From: Tenebrio molitor
Taxonomy: Eukaryota; Arthropoda; Insecta; Coleoptera; Tenebrionidae
Assembly: GCF_963966145.1 (NCBI RefSeq)
Contig: NC_091046.1
Span: 24,676,001-24,740,000 of the forward strand
Reading direction: 5' to 3'
DNA length: 64,000 bases
The stretch's first letter is position 1, and every line of letters begins with the position of its first letter. The position numbers and the translations under genes are program-made. The notes under the pieces were generated by a model that worked only from the letters and a program-made list of their open reading frames with translations, was not told the DNA's origin and did not search any database. This document shows, piece by piece, positions 10,862 through 19,787 of the stretch.

Positions 10862-11206
10862 CGATTGACGATTAAAATGTATTGCCCAAGACTAAAGTTC
10901 TTGCAAACTGGCAAACATCTTAAATTCAATATAAAAGTACCTAAGTAATAAAATATATCCTTCTCCTAGAAATCATTTTTGATGTGTTTTTTTTTGTTTC
11001 ACTTTGGTTCTCGACTTTTATTGATAAATTTGTTAGGTGATATATATACTAATCAAATTATTTACATAATCTCAAATATTTATTGTAGGTATTCTATCAC
11101 ATCCAAAAGTATGTTATTTATTCTATGAAACGTGACAGGTTGGTCACGTTTCAAGTTGGCCAAACTAATAAGTAATAACAAAAGTTATATTTTGAATGTC
11201 GCGTTG
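10862..11206. other. intron, no gene seen
   Basis: AT-rich sequence without recognisable features. Confidence 0.5.
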
Positions 11207-11386
11207 TATCGTGCGTTCATTTAAATTTATTCTCAAAGTTGGCGTTGGAGAGTCGATTGAGAACGCACCACTCGTGTAAAAGCGTAACATTTAAACAGCT
11301 GGTCCGTGATCCGTTAACCGTATAGTGCGTTCACAATCGAGTCTTTAACGCCAACTTTGACGATACATTTAAATGAACGCACGATA
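11207..11386. repeat. hairpin repeat, copy related to 28487-28596
   Basis: TATCGTGCGTTCATTTAAAT at the left is inverted at the right end. Inner arms share GTTGGCGTT / AACGCCAAC and GCGTTCACAATCGA. The loop has CGTGTAAAAGCG and CAGCTG. The 28487 copy keeps the inner arms and loop. Confidence 0.85.
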
Positions 11387-11539
11387 TGTTATGTGTAATA
11401 AGTACCAAGTGACTTTTAATGATTGAAATGTTTTTTGTTCGTTTGGCACCACATTTACGATTTTATGTTGATACACCTGATTGTCAAATTCAAATATGAC
11501 AATTGAAAAGTCAAAATAAATGAAATTGCCATCATTTAT

Positions 11540-11790
11540 TTCTACACCTTTTTCAATTGTAATTCAGAAACGGTAAGATTTTAGAAAACGTTAATTGTAA
11601 TTCAGATTAGTAAGTTGTATTTCAGAGAGCGTAAATTTTATCCAGAATAGTTATTTGTATTTCAGAACGCGTTATATGTAATTCAGATTAATGAAATGAA
11701 TTACAGATAGCGCAAATTGTTATTCAGAGTCCGTCATTTGTAATTCAAAATTCGTCAGTTGTAATTCAGAATCCGTTATTTTAGCGATTT
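11540..11790. repeat. tandem repeats in left arm
   Basis: About eight degenerate units of roughly 28-32 bases, each with GTAATTCAGA followed by a CGTnA motif. The right arm at 19235-19440 carries the inverse (TCTGAATTACAATTG). Confidence 0.8.
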
Positions 11791-12053
11791 AAAAATGATA
11801 TTCTCAAAATAGGTAGGTATACTGGGTGCCCCAAAATTCGCGGAACAACTCAATGGAGCAATGTCAACTCATGTTAGAAAATAATGAGAAAAATATTTAA
11901 GGATGAACTGGAGTAACATTGAAAAATGGCGAAATTTGCTTAAAATTGGTACAATAGTCCTTTCATCCATTCTAAAATACTGTGCCAAATTTAAAAAAAT
12001 TTGATTGAGGAATTTTAAAGTTATTACCTTTTAAAGTTTCGGGATATTTTACA

Positions 12054-12057
12054 TGTA
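12054..12057. repeat. target-site duplication, left copy
   Basis: TGTA precedes the LTR at 12058 and recurs at 15142-15145 after the other LTR. A 4-base duplication fits Ty3/gypsy integration. Confidence 0.75.
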
Positions 12058-12181
12058 TGTGGGATATAGTTTAAGAAAACAAGATTTGTAACAACTTTTA
12101 ATGATAAATTATAACGTCTCTCCAAAATTCAACGTCAAACAATAATAAAACCTTCTCCTCGCCCACTATCCATTTCCTACA
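12058..12181 (-). repeat. 3' LTR, 124 bp
   Basis: Starts TGTGGGATATAG on the plus strand and ends TTTCCTACA, giving TG...CA ends. It matches 15018-15141 except for ATTCAAC against ATACAAC. The stop codon of the upstream open frame lies inside this LTR. The sequence just before it (GGATGGCCGAGT on the minus strand) is a poor polypurine tract. Confidence 0.95.
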
Positions 12182-13755
12182 ACTCGGCCATCCTGAAATT
12201 CGTTCGCCTCGAACGAGTCGAGATCTTCTTGACACCACGGCTTCATCATCTCAGCGCATGATTTGGTTGTTCTCAGACCATCATGTGTGCCGATCTTCTT
12301 AACATCATAGCGGTCATTTCCAATTTTCTTGATTACTTCATACCGACCTAAATATTTGGGCAGTATTTTGGCATTAGTCTTAAATTGGGTTCTTTTTCTT
12401 TTGATGGCAACTTGGTCTCCAGGTTTATATTCTCTTGCCATTTTACGTTTCCTATTATAATTCTTGATGTTTTCATCGTGGATCTTCTTAATCTGTTGTT
12501 TCGCTTCTTTGCGCAGTTCATATCTTTCTTCAATTAGAGTAACAACTTCTCTTTCAGAATTTTCAATCTTATCTTCAGAAACATCAACAGAACAAACATC
12601 TTTTTCTTCATTTTTGCAATTCAACTCGTTTGCCATTTTGTCGACAGCTTCAACCAGTCTTCTTCCCAAGTTGTCAAAATCTTCTTCAACTTTTTCGGTG
12701 CTTCCTTCTTCGCAAGCCTCCACTTCCTTATCTTCAAGGTTGACCTGACTAACATCATCTTCATTTTTAAGTATATTGGAATTAATTTCTTTTGCTATTT
12801 TATCCACAGCTGCTTCTAGTTTTCTTCCTAAACTTTCTATATCTTCATTCGTGATTCTTTTTTCTTCACCGGACCCAAAAGTTTCGCCCAAATTTTGATT
12901 TTCTTCGCTCTCCACACCAACGTCATCTTCAGAGCTTGTAATTTTCAGTGCATCATTTAGATTCTCTTCAGTATCTTCAATTTTGTCTTCATCTGAAATT
13001 TTCTTCGAAACTTCACCTTCTGGTAATGCATCATTTTCCTCTGTTGTATTCCCATCTTCTGCTGCGATTCTCTTTTGTACTTTCTTTTCATCATTCAGTA
13101 AGTTTGTTTCTTTCATTTCGGTTACATTTTCAGTTACCATCACTCCTTCGGAATTCATGATTAACGTTACTTTATTCAAGATTGGTCTTCCAATTATGAG
13201 ATTTATGTCATTTATGGAGATTGCTTCATCCGATACAATGTGAATTTCGGTCACAAGTTCGCAATTATCAATGTTTATTTTTGTCGAAAACTTTCCAAGT
13301 GTCTTTACCTTTCCATTTCCTAAACCAGTGAGTGTAAGTGGAGTTTCTTCAAAGCGTGGAGCACCTATTTTCAAAAAAGCACTTGCCTTAATTAAATTAA
13401 CGTCACTTCCAGTATCGATTAGAGCTTCAAAATCTGTACCACAAAGTTTTAAATTTTTGAAATTTCTTGAATTTACTCGATCTGTTACTTCTCTGTTGCA
13501 GATTTCATGATTTTCAGGCGGTTCTTCGTCTTGCAATGAATTTGACAAATACACTGTTGGGGATGATTTCTTTTCAATTTCGCTTTGTTTCTTCTGTTTA
13601 TTATCTTCGTTGCATTCTTTTGTACGATGTCTATAATTATTACATTTAAAGCACTTCGTTCCCTTCTCTTTGAACTTGCAATCTGTTGATCTATGGCCTT
13701 TTAAACCACAATTGAAACCACGAATTTGCTTGACTTCTCCTTTTTTGTATGTCAT
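12166..13755 (-). CDS. protease and integrase-tail polyprotein of LTR element
   Basis: A 529-codon open frame. Residues 13-26 are a zinc knuckle whose first Cys is Gly (RGFNCGLKGHRSTDC). Residues 35-48 are a complete CX2CX4HX4C knuckle. Residues 104-200 are a retroviral-type aspartic protease with ALIDTGSDVNLI at 111-122 and NLIIGRPIL at 185-193. Residues about 205-400 are a Glu/Asp/Lys-rich linker with a duplicated segment: SLGRKLEAAVDKIAKEIN near 308 and NLGRRLVEAVDKMANELN near 362. Residues about 404-529 match the C-terminal end of Ty3/gypsy integrases (YKPGDQVAIKR, KYLGRYEVIKKI, NDRYDVKKIG). Reverse transcriptase, RNase H and the integrase core are absent. The frame overlaps gag by 65 bases in the +1 frame relative to it, so frameshifting or an internal start would be needed. 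The stop lies in the 3' LTR. Confidence 0.9.
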   Translation of the reverse strand: MTYKKGEVKQIRGFNCGLKGHRSTDCKFKEKGTKCFKCNNYRHRTKECNEDNKQKKQSEIEKKSSPTVYLSNSLQDEEPPENHEICNREVTDRVNSRNFKNLKLCGTDFEALIDTGSDVNLIKASAFLKIGAPRFEETPLTLTGLGNGKVKTLGKFSTKINIDNCELVTEIHIVSDEAISINDINLIIGRPILNKVTLIMNSEGVMVTENVTEMKETNLLNDEKKVQKRIAAEDGNTTEENDALPEGEVSKKISDEDKIEDTEENLNDALKITSSEDDVGVESEENQNLGETFGSGEEKRITNEDIESLGRKLEAAVDKIAKEINSNILKNEDDVSQVNLEDKEVEACEEGSTEKVEEDFDNLGRRLVEAVDKMANELNCKNEEKDVCSVDVSEDKIENSEREVVTLIEERYELRKEAKQQIKKIHDENIKNYNRKRKMAREYKPGDQVAIKRKRTQFKTNAKILPKYLGRYEVIKKIGNDRYDVKKIGTHDGLRTTKSCAEMMKPWCQEDLDSFEANEFQDGRVVGNG

Positions 13756-14878
13756 ATCTTGCTTCTTCTTTAATCTCCGGTTCTTTCTTAGTTTTAAACA
13801 TCTTCATTGAATTTTCTCTCAACGATTCGAAAATTTGAAGTTTTCTTTTAAACTCTTTTAAGTTATTAGCTCCGTAGAGAATAATTTTGTTACTCATGTC
13901 GTCGGTGATGCCATCAATAGTATATTGGATAAGTGCATTATCTTCTACATTACCTCTTGAGGCCAGTTCTTTCATAATCAAAAAATATTCCTGAACAGTT
14001 TCTTTCTTCTGAATTTTTCGTGACGATAACATCTGATGTAAATGTGCGCTATTGAGTCGAGTTGAGAATTCAGACAACAAAGCTTCTCGCAGTTGACTCC
14101 AAGTAGAGGTACCATATTCACTCTGTATATAAAGTTTAGCAATACCTTTCAAAGATTTCTTGGCGAAAATGAATTTATGTAATCGACTCCATCTTAACAA
14201 AACGGAAGTATCTTCAAAGTCTTGAATCCATTTTTCGACAGGATACTCGTCATTACCACTAAAAGGACGAATTGAATCTTCCACATCTCTAAAACTTAAC
14301 GGAAAACATGAATTGCCTTTTGCATAATCGTCATCTTCATCATCGTTGGGTCTGCTGTTTTCGAGGTTATTTACCCTTCTTAATCTTCTTTGATTTCTCT
14401 CTTCATCTTGGTCGTCTTTGGTATTATCTTCTTTTTTCTTAGAGGTTGTGACTCTTCTTTCTTTGTTACTATTTTTCTTCTTTGAAGCTGTTAGCACGTC
14501 ATATTGCTCTGCATCTTCGTCATCTTTATCATCTTCGTCGTCTTCATTTACTTCATTTTTTTCCAACATGCTAAGGTTCATTAAGTGGTAGCAAATTTTT
14601 CTTGATAGCTCGTCTTCGTCACCATTATTGTCGAGACAGAGAAGATTAGTAATAGAAATCAACTCTCTTACTTGCAAAGTCTCAACCACGTATTCTAGTT
14701 TGGTCTCAAATTCTTTAGAATTTTCGTCGAAATCAAATCCTTTGAATGCGCGCAGCCTTGATCTGTTTTTTCGATCAACTTCTGATTCGAAAATAAACAT
14801 ATGAAGGGCTTTAATCGACTTCACAGGAGCATTTTTGATATTGTCTCTGATAAAAGCAATTTCACCCAATGATGTCAT
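13691..14878 (-). CDS. Gag of LTR retrotransposon
   Basis: A 395-codon open frame that starts 139 bases inside the 5' LTR. It begins MTSLGEIAFIRDNIKN. It has an acidic/basic low-complexity middle (NEDDEDDKDDEDAEQ, KKKNSNKERRVTTSKKKED at about 115-150). A retrotransposon Gag-like capsid region follows in the C-terminal half: PFSGNDEYPVEKWIQDFED, then KSLKGIAKLYIQSEYGT, then LREALLSEFSTRLNSAHLH and KETVQEYFLIMKELA. That order (W.xxFE, AKxW/L, LkxxlxxEF, E.xxeYxxxM) is the classic Ty3/gypsy capsid pattern. The zinc knuckles follow in the next frame. It would form the particle shell. Confidence 0.92.
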   Translation of the reverse strand: MTSLGEIAFIRDNIKNAPVKSIKALHMFIFESEVDRKNRSRLRAFKGFDFDENSKEFETKLEYVVETLQVRELISITNLLCLDNNGDEDELSRKICYHLMNLSMLEKNEVNEDDEDDKDDEDAEQYDVLTASKKKNSNKERRVTTSKKKEDNTKDDQDEERNQRRLRRVNNLENSRPNDDEDDDYAKGNSCFPLSFRDVEDSIRPFSGNDEYPVEKWIQDFEDTSVLLRWSRLHKFIFAKKSLKGIAKLYIQSEYGTSTWSQLREALLSEFSTRLNSAHLHQMLSSRKIQKKETVQEYFLIMKELASRGNVEDNALIQYTIDGITDDMSNKIILYGANNLKEFKRKLQIFESLRENSMKMFKTKKEPEIKEEARYDIQKRRSQANSWFQLWFKRP

Positions 14879-14994
14879 TTTTTTTTTAATTTCCTCGTAA
14901 CTGTCACTTGTTTTTCACTTTTCCGTAAAATAATTAGAATTCCTCTAATTTATCACCGTTCTTCTTTCTACAATTCTCTGTTTATCTTGTTTCT

Positions 14995-15012
14995 ATCCCG
15001 GTTGAGCCCCCA
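14995..15012 (-). promoter_or_regulatory. primer binding site
   Basis: Five bases inside the 5' LTR the minus strand reads TGGGGGCTCAACCGGGAT. It ends like a tRNA 3' complement (TGG...) and differs at two positions from the tRNA-Pro-type primer site known from other LTR elements. The exact tRNA is an inference. Confidence 0.7.
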
Positions 15013-15017
15013 AAATT

Positions 15018-15141
15018 TGTGGGATATAGTTTAAGAAAACAAGATTTGTAACAACTTTTAATGATAAATTATAACGTCTCTCCAAAATACAACGTCAAAC
15101 AATAATAAAACCTTCTCCTCGCCCACTATCCATTTCCTACA
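15018..15141 (-). repeat. 5' LTR, 124 bp
   Basis: Direct repeat of 12058-12181 with one visible mismatch. It is followed at 15142 by the TGTA target duplication. Transcription would start here and run to the left. Confidence 0.95.
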
Positions 15142-15311
15142 TGTATTCTTATGAGAAATCGAGCAATGGTCGCATAAAAATTGATAAAAAACATATTTCA
15201 AAAAGGCCTATTTTTCTTAAATTTTTCACACATAAAGTATCGATATCGTAGAATATTCTAATGAATTTACAAAAAAAGTTGGTCGAGGATTTTCCTTGTA
15301 ATCGCTAATTA

Positions 15312-16665
15312 TACAGGGTGTCCCAGAGTTGCGAAAAAGCTCCATAACTTGTTTGTTATTAAAGATATCAACTTTTTCTTTATTCTAGATGATAGCTACG
15401 CTTCTACTGCATATTCGGAAAATATTGCGGTATATATACAGAGTGTCCCAATATTATAAAAACACTAAAGTTATGTTTTTTTAAATGGAAATTACCCAGT
15501 TTGATTTTATTTTTGACCTCTATGCTAAATTATGAATCAAATTTATACAGGTTGTTTATAATTATCTGCCATCGTTTTTAATCAGTGGCGCTTTTTTTAC
15601 CAGAATTTCGAATTGCAGGGGTCCCTTCGAAAATTCGTACCTTCCAAATCGTTGCACATAAATTAAAATGATTGACGCTGTTTGATTTCTGCTGCATCTG
15701 CTGAGTGTTTACTCAACAACCTGTTTAGTCGCATATGCCCACTGCGATTTTTTAAACATAACGAATTAAAAATGTTAAAAACTCATTTTTTTCAAATGGC
15801 ACCCCGTATTTATTATTGCATTGGTCGAAAGCTTTTTTGATAAGCTTTTGAACAATATAAGGTTTGTATAGTCGAATCTGAAAATCTAGGGTGCTATCCT
15901 AAAATCCCTAAATTTGGTGCAATTTTTCCGTTAAAAAGACAATACAAAAATCTAGTAGGCCTAACAAAAGATAATCACACAATATGGTCACTCCATAAAG
16001 ATGAATCAACCAACAAAACAGTGTTTAACAATTAAACATTTAATTATTTTAGTGATTTTTAGTGTTTTTAAGATAGCATCCTAGATTTTCACATTCGGCT
16101 ATACAAACCCAGACAGTTGGAAAGCTTGTCAAAAAAGCTTTCGACCAGTGCAATAATAAATGCAGGGTGCCATTTGAAAAAAATGAGTTTTTGACATTTA
16201 TAGTTTGTTATATTTAAAAAATCGCAGTAGGCATATGCGACTAAGCACGTTATTGAGTAAACACTTAGCAGATGCGGCAAACATTCAGAAATCAAACAGT
16301 GTCAATTATTTTAATTTATGTGCAACGATTTGGATGGTACGAATTTTCGAAGGGACTCCTGCAATTCGAAATTCTGGTAAAAAAAGCGCCACTGATTAAA
16401 AACGATGGCAGATAAGTAAAAACGACCTGTATAAATTTGATTCATAATTTAGCATAGAGTTCAAAAATAAAATCAAACTGGGTAATTCCCGTTTAAAAAA
16501 ACATAACTTTAGTGTTTTTATAATATTGGGACACTCTGTATATATACCGCAATATTTTCCGAATATGCAGTATAAGCGTAGCTATCATCTAGAAAAAAGA
16601 AAAAGTTGATATCTTTAATAACAAACAAGTTATGGAGCTTTTTCGAAACTCTGGGACACCTGTAT
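15312..16665. mobile_element. 1.35 kb near-complete palindrome (fold-back element)
   Basis: ACAGGGTGTCCCAGAGTTGC at the left and its inverse, ending CTGGGACACCTGTA, at the right. Inverted homology runs inward for about 575 bases on each side (ATTTTAATTTATGTGCAACG and its inverse are about 670 bases apart) around a centre near 15990. A second, incomplete copy lies at 25701-26345. Short open frames in it are not coding in appearance. Confidence 0.85.
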
Positions 16666-16869
16666 GTAGAAAAACACGGTTTTTGAGGTTATGTATCTGT
16701 TTTAATTTCAATAAAAGTGAACAAAATGCATATAATTGACGTCGGTATGCAACATTACACTCATATAGCACGTTTTACTACAGCTACGTTAAGAACTTTA
16801 ACAGAAATCAATGAAAATTGAAATTTAGTATGCTTTTGTTTACTTTCACGTACAGTCTTAGTCAAAAGA

Positions 16870-17060
16870 TTGTAAAATCACATGTAAGTAATTATCTAAA
16901 TATCAAGAAAATAAACACAAAATTTACTTGCAACTCATTACAATGCATTTACAAAAATTAAAAACTATTTTTTCAAATATTGATTTCTCGTAATAAACGT
17001 TTCATAGCATTATAAGAATTCCGCAACTTTTTGCTGAGATTGTTACTCCAGTTCATCCTT
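16870..17060. repeat. repeat block, inverted copy at 48085-48255
   Basis: GAATTCCGCAACTTTTTGCT and TTACTCCAGTTCATCCTTAA here match the inverse sequence starting TTAAGGATGAACTGGAGTAA at 48085. The match runs for about 170 bases. Confidence 0.8.
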
Positions 17061-17521
17061 AAAAAAATTCATGAGGGCTCAAAAGTTGCAGCTAATCTCA
17101 TTTATTTTAGATACATATTAAAAAAGATTCCGACTACATATTTTGCCTTTTACTAGGCAGTGCCATAGTAATTCTGAATGATTGTGATCAGGTTTGCAAT
17201 TATTTTCTTCATTATATCCAGCATTTCCAAGAAGTGATTTTGTGTCGGTTTTACCTCAAATAACGTATGGCAATATGGGTTTTGATTTTTCTTTCTTATT
17301 TCCATGGATACAACAAAAATGAATATTTGCAGACTATTGGGATAAATAGACTGTTTTTAAATGTTGCCATATTTAGTTTAACAAATAGGTCCATGTCTTC
17401 TACAAAAAACGAAGATTGAATTTTCTTTACATTTTTACCTGATATTTTAATGACTACTTAACAACGCACTGCTAAGCTGTTCTGCGAATTTTGGGGCACT
17501 CGGTATACTTATGAAAATAAA

Positions 17522-18126
17522 GTTTTCCGACGACCACTATGCAATATGGCACATTTCACACAGTTTTCCCTTAGTGAAAATTTAAAATTGCAAACAATTT
17601 CAACACGAAGACGAACGAACGACCTACCCATACCGGGACATTTTTAAAACTGAACATAGGGAATAAGTATGGGCTATGTTCAATGTTAAAAAAATGTCCC
17701 GGTATAACCTACCCGTGTGAAATGAAAAATTTTGAGAAATCTGATTGGCCGACAGCTGTGTTTTTATTTTGCACACAGGCCGATGATTAACGATGTCTAC
17801 CTTTCCGCGCAACGGCATAATTATTTTGTCCGCAGCTAGAGTGCTCTGCCAAATGATATTTTAAGTTTTAACTTGACGTTTGCACCGTTAGCAAGTGGAA
17901 GAGAGAGTAAATACTATCTTTGGGAACGAGAAATTGGAACTTTAGTTTCTTCACTTGTAATGGGTTTAGGTTTAGGATAGGTTGCAAAAATTATAATAAT
18001 GACGATTTACGATACTGGTAAGTTTTTGCCTGCCGACGTGCTAGTCTAGTCTATCCACCTGCTAGTTACTAAAAGGGGATGCCGAATATTAGCGTTCTTT
18101 TGTTTTTTGTGGTCGTCGGAAAAATA
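17522..18126. mobile_element. TIR element, TTTTCCGACGACCAC family
   Basis: GTTTTCCGACGACCACTATG at the left and GTGGTCGTCGGAAAA at the right. A smaller relative lies at 42012-42287, and a left-end fragment at 56186-56272 repeats GCAATATGGCACATTTCACA nearly exactly. An inner hairpin at 17612-17722 pairs CATACCGGGACATTTTTAA with its inverse. Confidence 0.8.
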
Positions 18127-18176
18127 TCGTGTATAACACGTGTTGAAAATTCGATTTCACACTCGTTTGCTAAAAT

Positions 18177-18830
18177 GCCGGCGCTACACGATGCTACGAA
18201 CGTTGGCTCCAACGTTGGACCGAACATTTGAGACAAATACGTTCGACAGTTGGTGCGACAAATGTACCGGCTACACGGTGTAGCGAATGTTTGATCCAAA
18301 AAGTGTGGTACAAACGTTTGTCCGGTTTGTCTAGAGTACAACCGTAGCTGCAATTTTCGCTTTTAAGAGTTACGGTGCCGACAAAGGCATCCAGACATAA
18401 AATTTACAACCGATTTTGGCCCCAGTGAACAGTTCTTTGGACGTTTCGTTGAAATTATTTAAAAACAAAAATTATTTATCGAACCTATTCGGACCATTAC
18501 AATACAATACACACCTGTGAAATACAAATGAAACACTTTGTGCTACACCTAGTACGCCTAGTACCCCCAGAATAGCCACCCAGAAATTGAAAACTGCTTT
18601 GAAGTTCGAACAAATCGTGTAGCCGTGCATCAAACCAAATGTTTTCGTCAAACGTTTGGAAGAAGTCCTTTGACGCGGTCAAGAATACCGACAACAGCCG
18701 GAACGTGATCCAACGCGAACGTTGGATGCTCGACATCTGTCGTTCGTGGATTGAAGATCGGCCACACGATGCGACACACTATCAATCCTCCAGCGTTGGA
18801 GTGTGTTCGTAGCATCGTGTAGCGCGGGCA
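18177..18830. mobile_element. TIR element, GCTACACGATGCTACGAACG family
   Basis: CCGGCGCTACACGATGCTAC at the left is inverted at the right as GTAGCATCGTGTAGCGCGGG. Further GTAGC/ACACG motifs lie internally. There is no transposase frame, so it is a MITE-like copy. Confidence 0.8.
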
Positions 18831-18914
18831 TAAAGCCACGCGCCTACGGTGTGGCTCAGTTCTGCAAACTCGTGTGAAATCTTTCATTTTCAACACTTGT
18901 TTTGTTATTTAATA

Positions 18915-19154
18915 TACGGCGTGATCAACAATGACTGAGTCTGTTGGCAATGAAACAGTTGAAAAGTGCTGGTGTTTTTTGTCTCGTAATTTGCGCTGAC
19001 TGAATTTTTTAACTTGAGACGACATTAAAAACATTTTTGGTTATGCCGGTTATGTTTATGCTAACTATTACAAAAATGAATCTTTGATGGTAGATTGCAA
19101 ATTTGTCAAATTTCATTGTTACCAACAGACTCAGTCATTCTTAATTACACCGTA
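18915..19154. mobile_element. 240 bp MITE, GTGATCAACAATGACTGA family
   Basis: TACGGCGTGATCAACAATGA on the left and its inverse TCATTCTTAATTACACCGTA on the right, with TA at both edges. Related elements are at 41437-41690 (partial) and 42443-43313. Confidence 0.85.
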
Positions 19155-19234
19155 CTATTGTTATCCTGTTGGCAATGTAGTATATTTCACGAGTGATAAT
19201 GAGCCCGGCAGGATTGAAAATGCAACCCAACAAG

Positions 19235-19548
19235 TAAGTTACTGATCTGAATTACAATTGATACTGAAATTGAATTTACTGTTCTGAATTACTATTAAGG
19301 CTTTCTGAAATTGAATGTACTATTTAGAATTACAATCAACACTTTCTGAAGTACAACTGAGAAATTTGAATTAGAATTCATGTATTCTGAAATCAAATTT
19401 ACTAATCTGAATTACAATTGAAAAAGGTGTAGAATCTTAACCTAGAAAGCGAATCCACAGACAACACTTTGACAAATGACTAGGCTTACCAATTATTCGG
19501 AAGTGCCAACCCACTAAATTTGTGTCAATTATTAAAAGTCACCTGGTA
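19235..19548. repeat. right arm of the outer 8.1 kb element
   Basis: Degenerate TCTGAATTACAATT units and GAAAAAGGTGTAGAA match the inverse of 11403-11800. The arm ends only 47 bases from an exchanger exon donor. Confidence 0.8.
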
Positions 19549-19594
19549 GGTATAATGGAATTGGTACATACGTATCAAGCGTGTAAATACTTAC

Positions 19595-19738
19595 TTTATT
19601 TAGCTTCTTACTATGTCGCTTGTGGTGATGTTTTTTGTCAGCAACAAGTCGTCTCATATTAAAATGCATCCTATAATTGACTTGGGTTGAAAGGTCTCGG
19701 TCGTTCACAGCGTGCCTGCTGTAACTTAATCGACGATG
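19595..19738 (-). CDS. Nhe2: Na+/H+ exchanger, tail exon after the last membrane helix
   Basis: A 144-base exon of 48 whole codons, acceptor TTTTCAG ending at 19739 and a GTAAGT donor from 19594. It reads HRRLSYSRHAVNDRDLSTQ, then VNYRMHFNMRRLVADKKHH and a very basic end (HHKRHSKKLNK). The RRLSYSRHAVxDRDLSTQ string is diagnostic of the insect exchanger tail. The basic cluster could bind membrane phosphoinositides or regulatory proteins, as such clusters do in this family. It joins in phase 0 to 19788-19926 upstream. Confidence 0.95.
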
Positions 19739-19787
19739 CTGAAAAGTTCCAATTAAATTTACATTTAGATTAATTGATAGTATTTAC

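Larger units (their letters stand above)
12058..15141 (-). mobile_element. non-autonomous Gag-protease LTR retrotransposon
   Basis: Two direct 124-base LTRs bound a 2.8 kb interior read on the minus strand: 5' LTR at 15018-15141, primer site, gag, then a second frame of zinc knuckle, protease, acidic linker and integrase tail, then the 3' LTR at 12058-12181. There is no reverse transcriptase, RNase H or integrase zinc finger/DDE core. The protease is followed by a linker and then only the C-terminal part of an integrase. The two LTRs differ at one position that I can see, so the insertion is young. The open frames look intact, so this copy could still make Gag particles but would need an autonomous partner for reverse transcription and integration. 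Confidence 0.9.
11822..17504. mobile_element. TIR element interrupted by an LTR element and a palindrome
   Basis: CTGGGTGCCCCAAAATTCGC at 11822 has its inverse, slightly diverged, ending GGGGCACTCGG at 17504. Both ends are flanked by TATA/TATAC. A short relative with the same ends is at 48416-48950, and the two share internal sequence (GATATTTTAATGACTACTTA here, its inverse there). The large size comes from the insertions at 12058-15141 and 15312-16665. Confidence 0.8.
11403..19548. mobile_element. outer 8.1 kb inverted-repeat element (nested stack)
   Basis: TACCAAGTGACTTTTAATGA at 11403 and its imperfect inverse ending CACCTGGTA at 19548 bound a pair of long arms, about 390 bases on the left and 320 on the right. 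Both arms contain degenerate tandem copies of a TAATTCAGA-type unit. Inside lie at least six other elements. I see no transposase gene of its own, so it is a non-autonomous fold-back type. Target duplications were not identified. Confidence 0.65.

Noticed and set aside
12464..13649. Plus-strand open frames opposite the retrotransposon
   Set aside because: Shadows of the minus-strand Gag-protease frames; Ser/Phe-rich complement of Lys/Glu codons.
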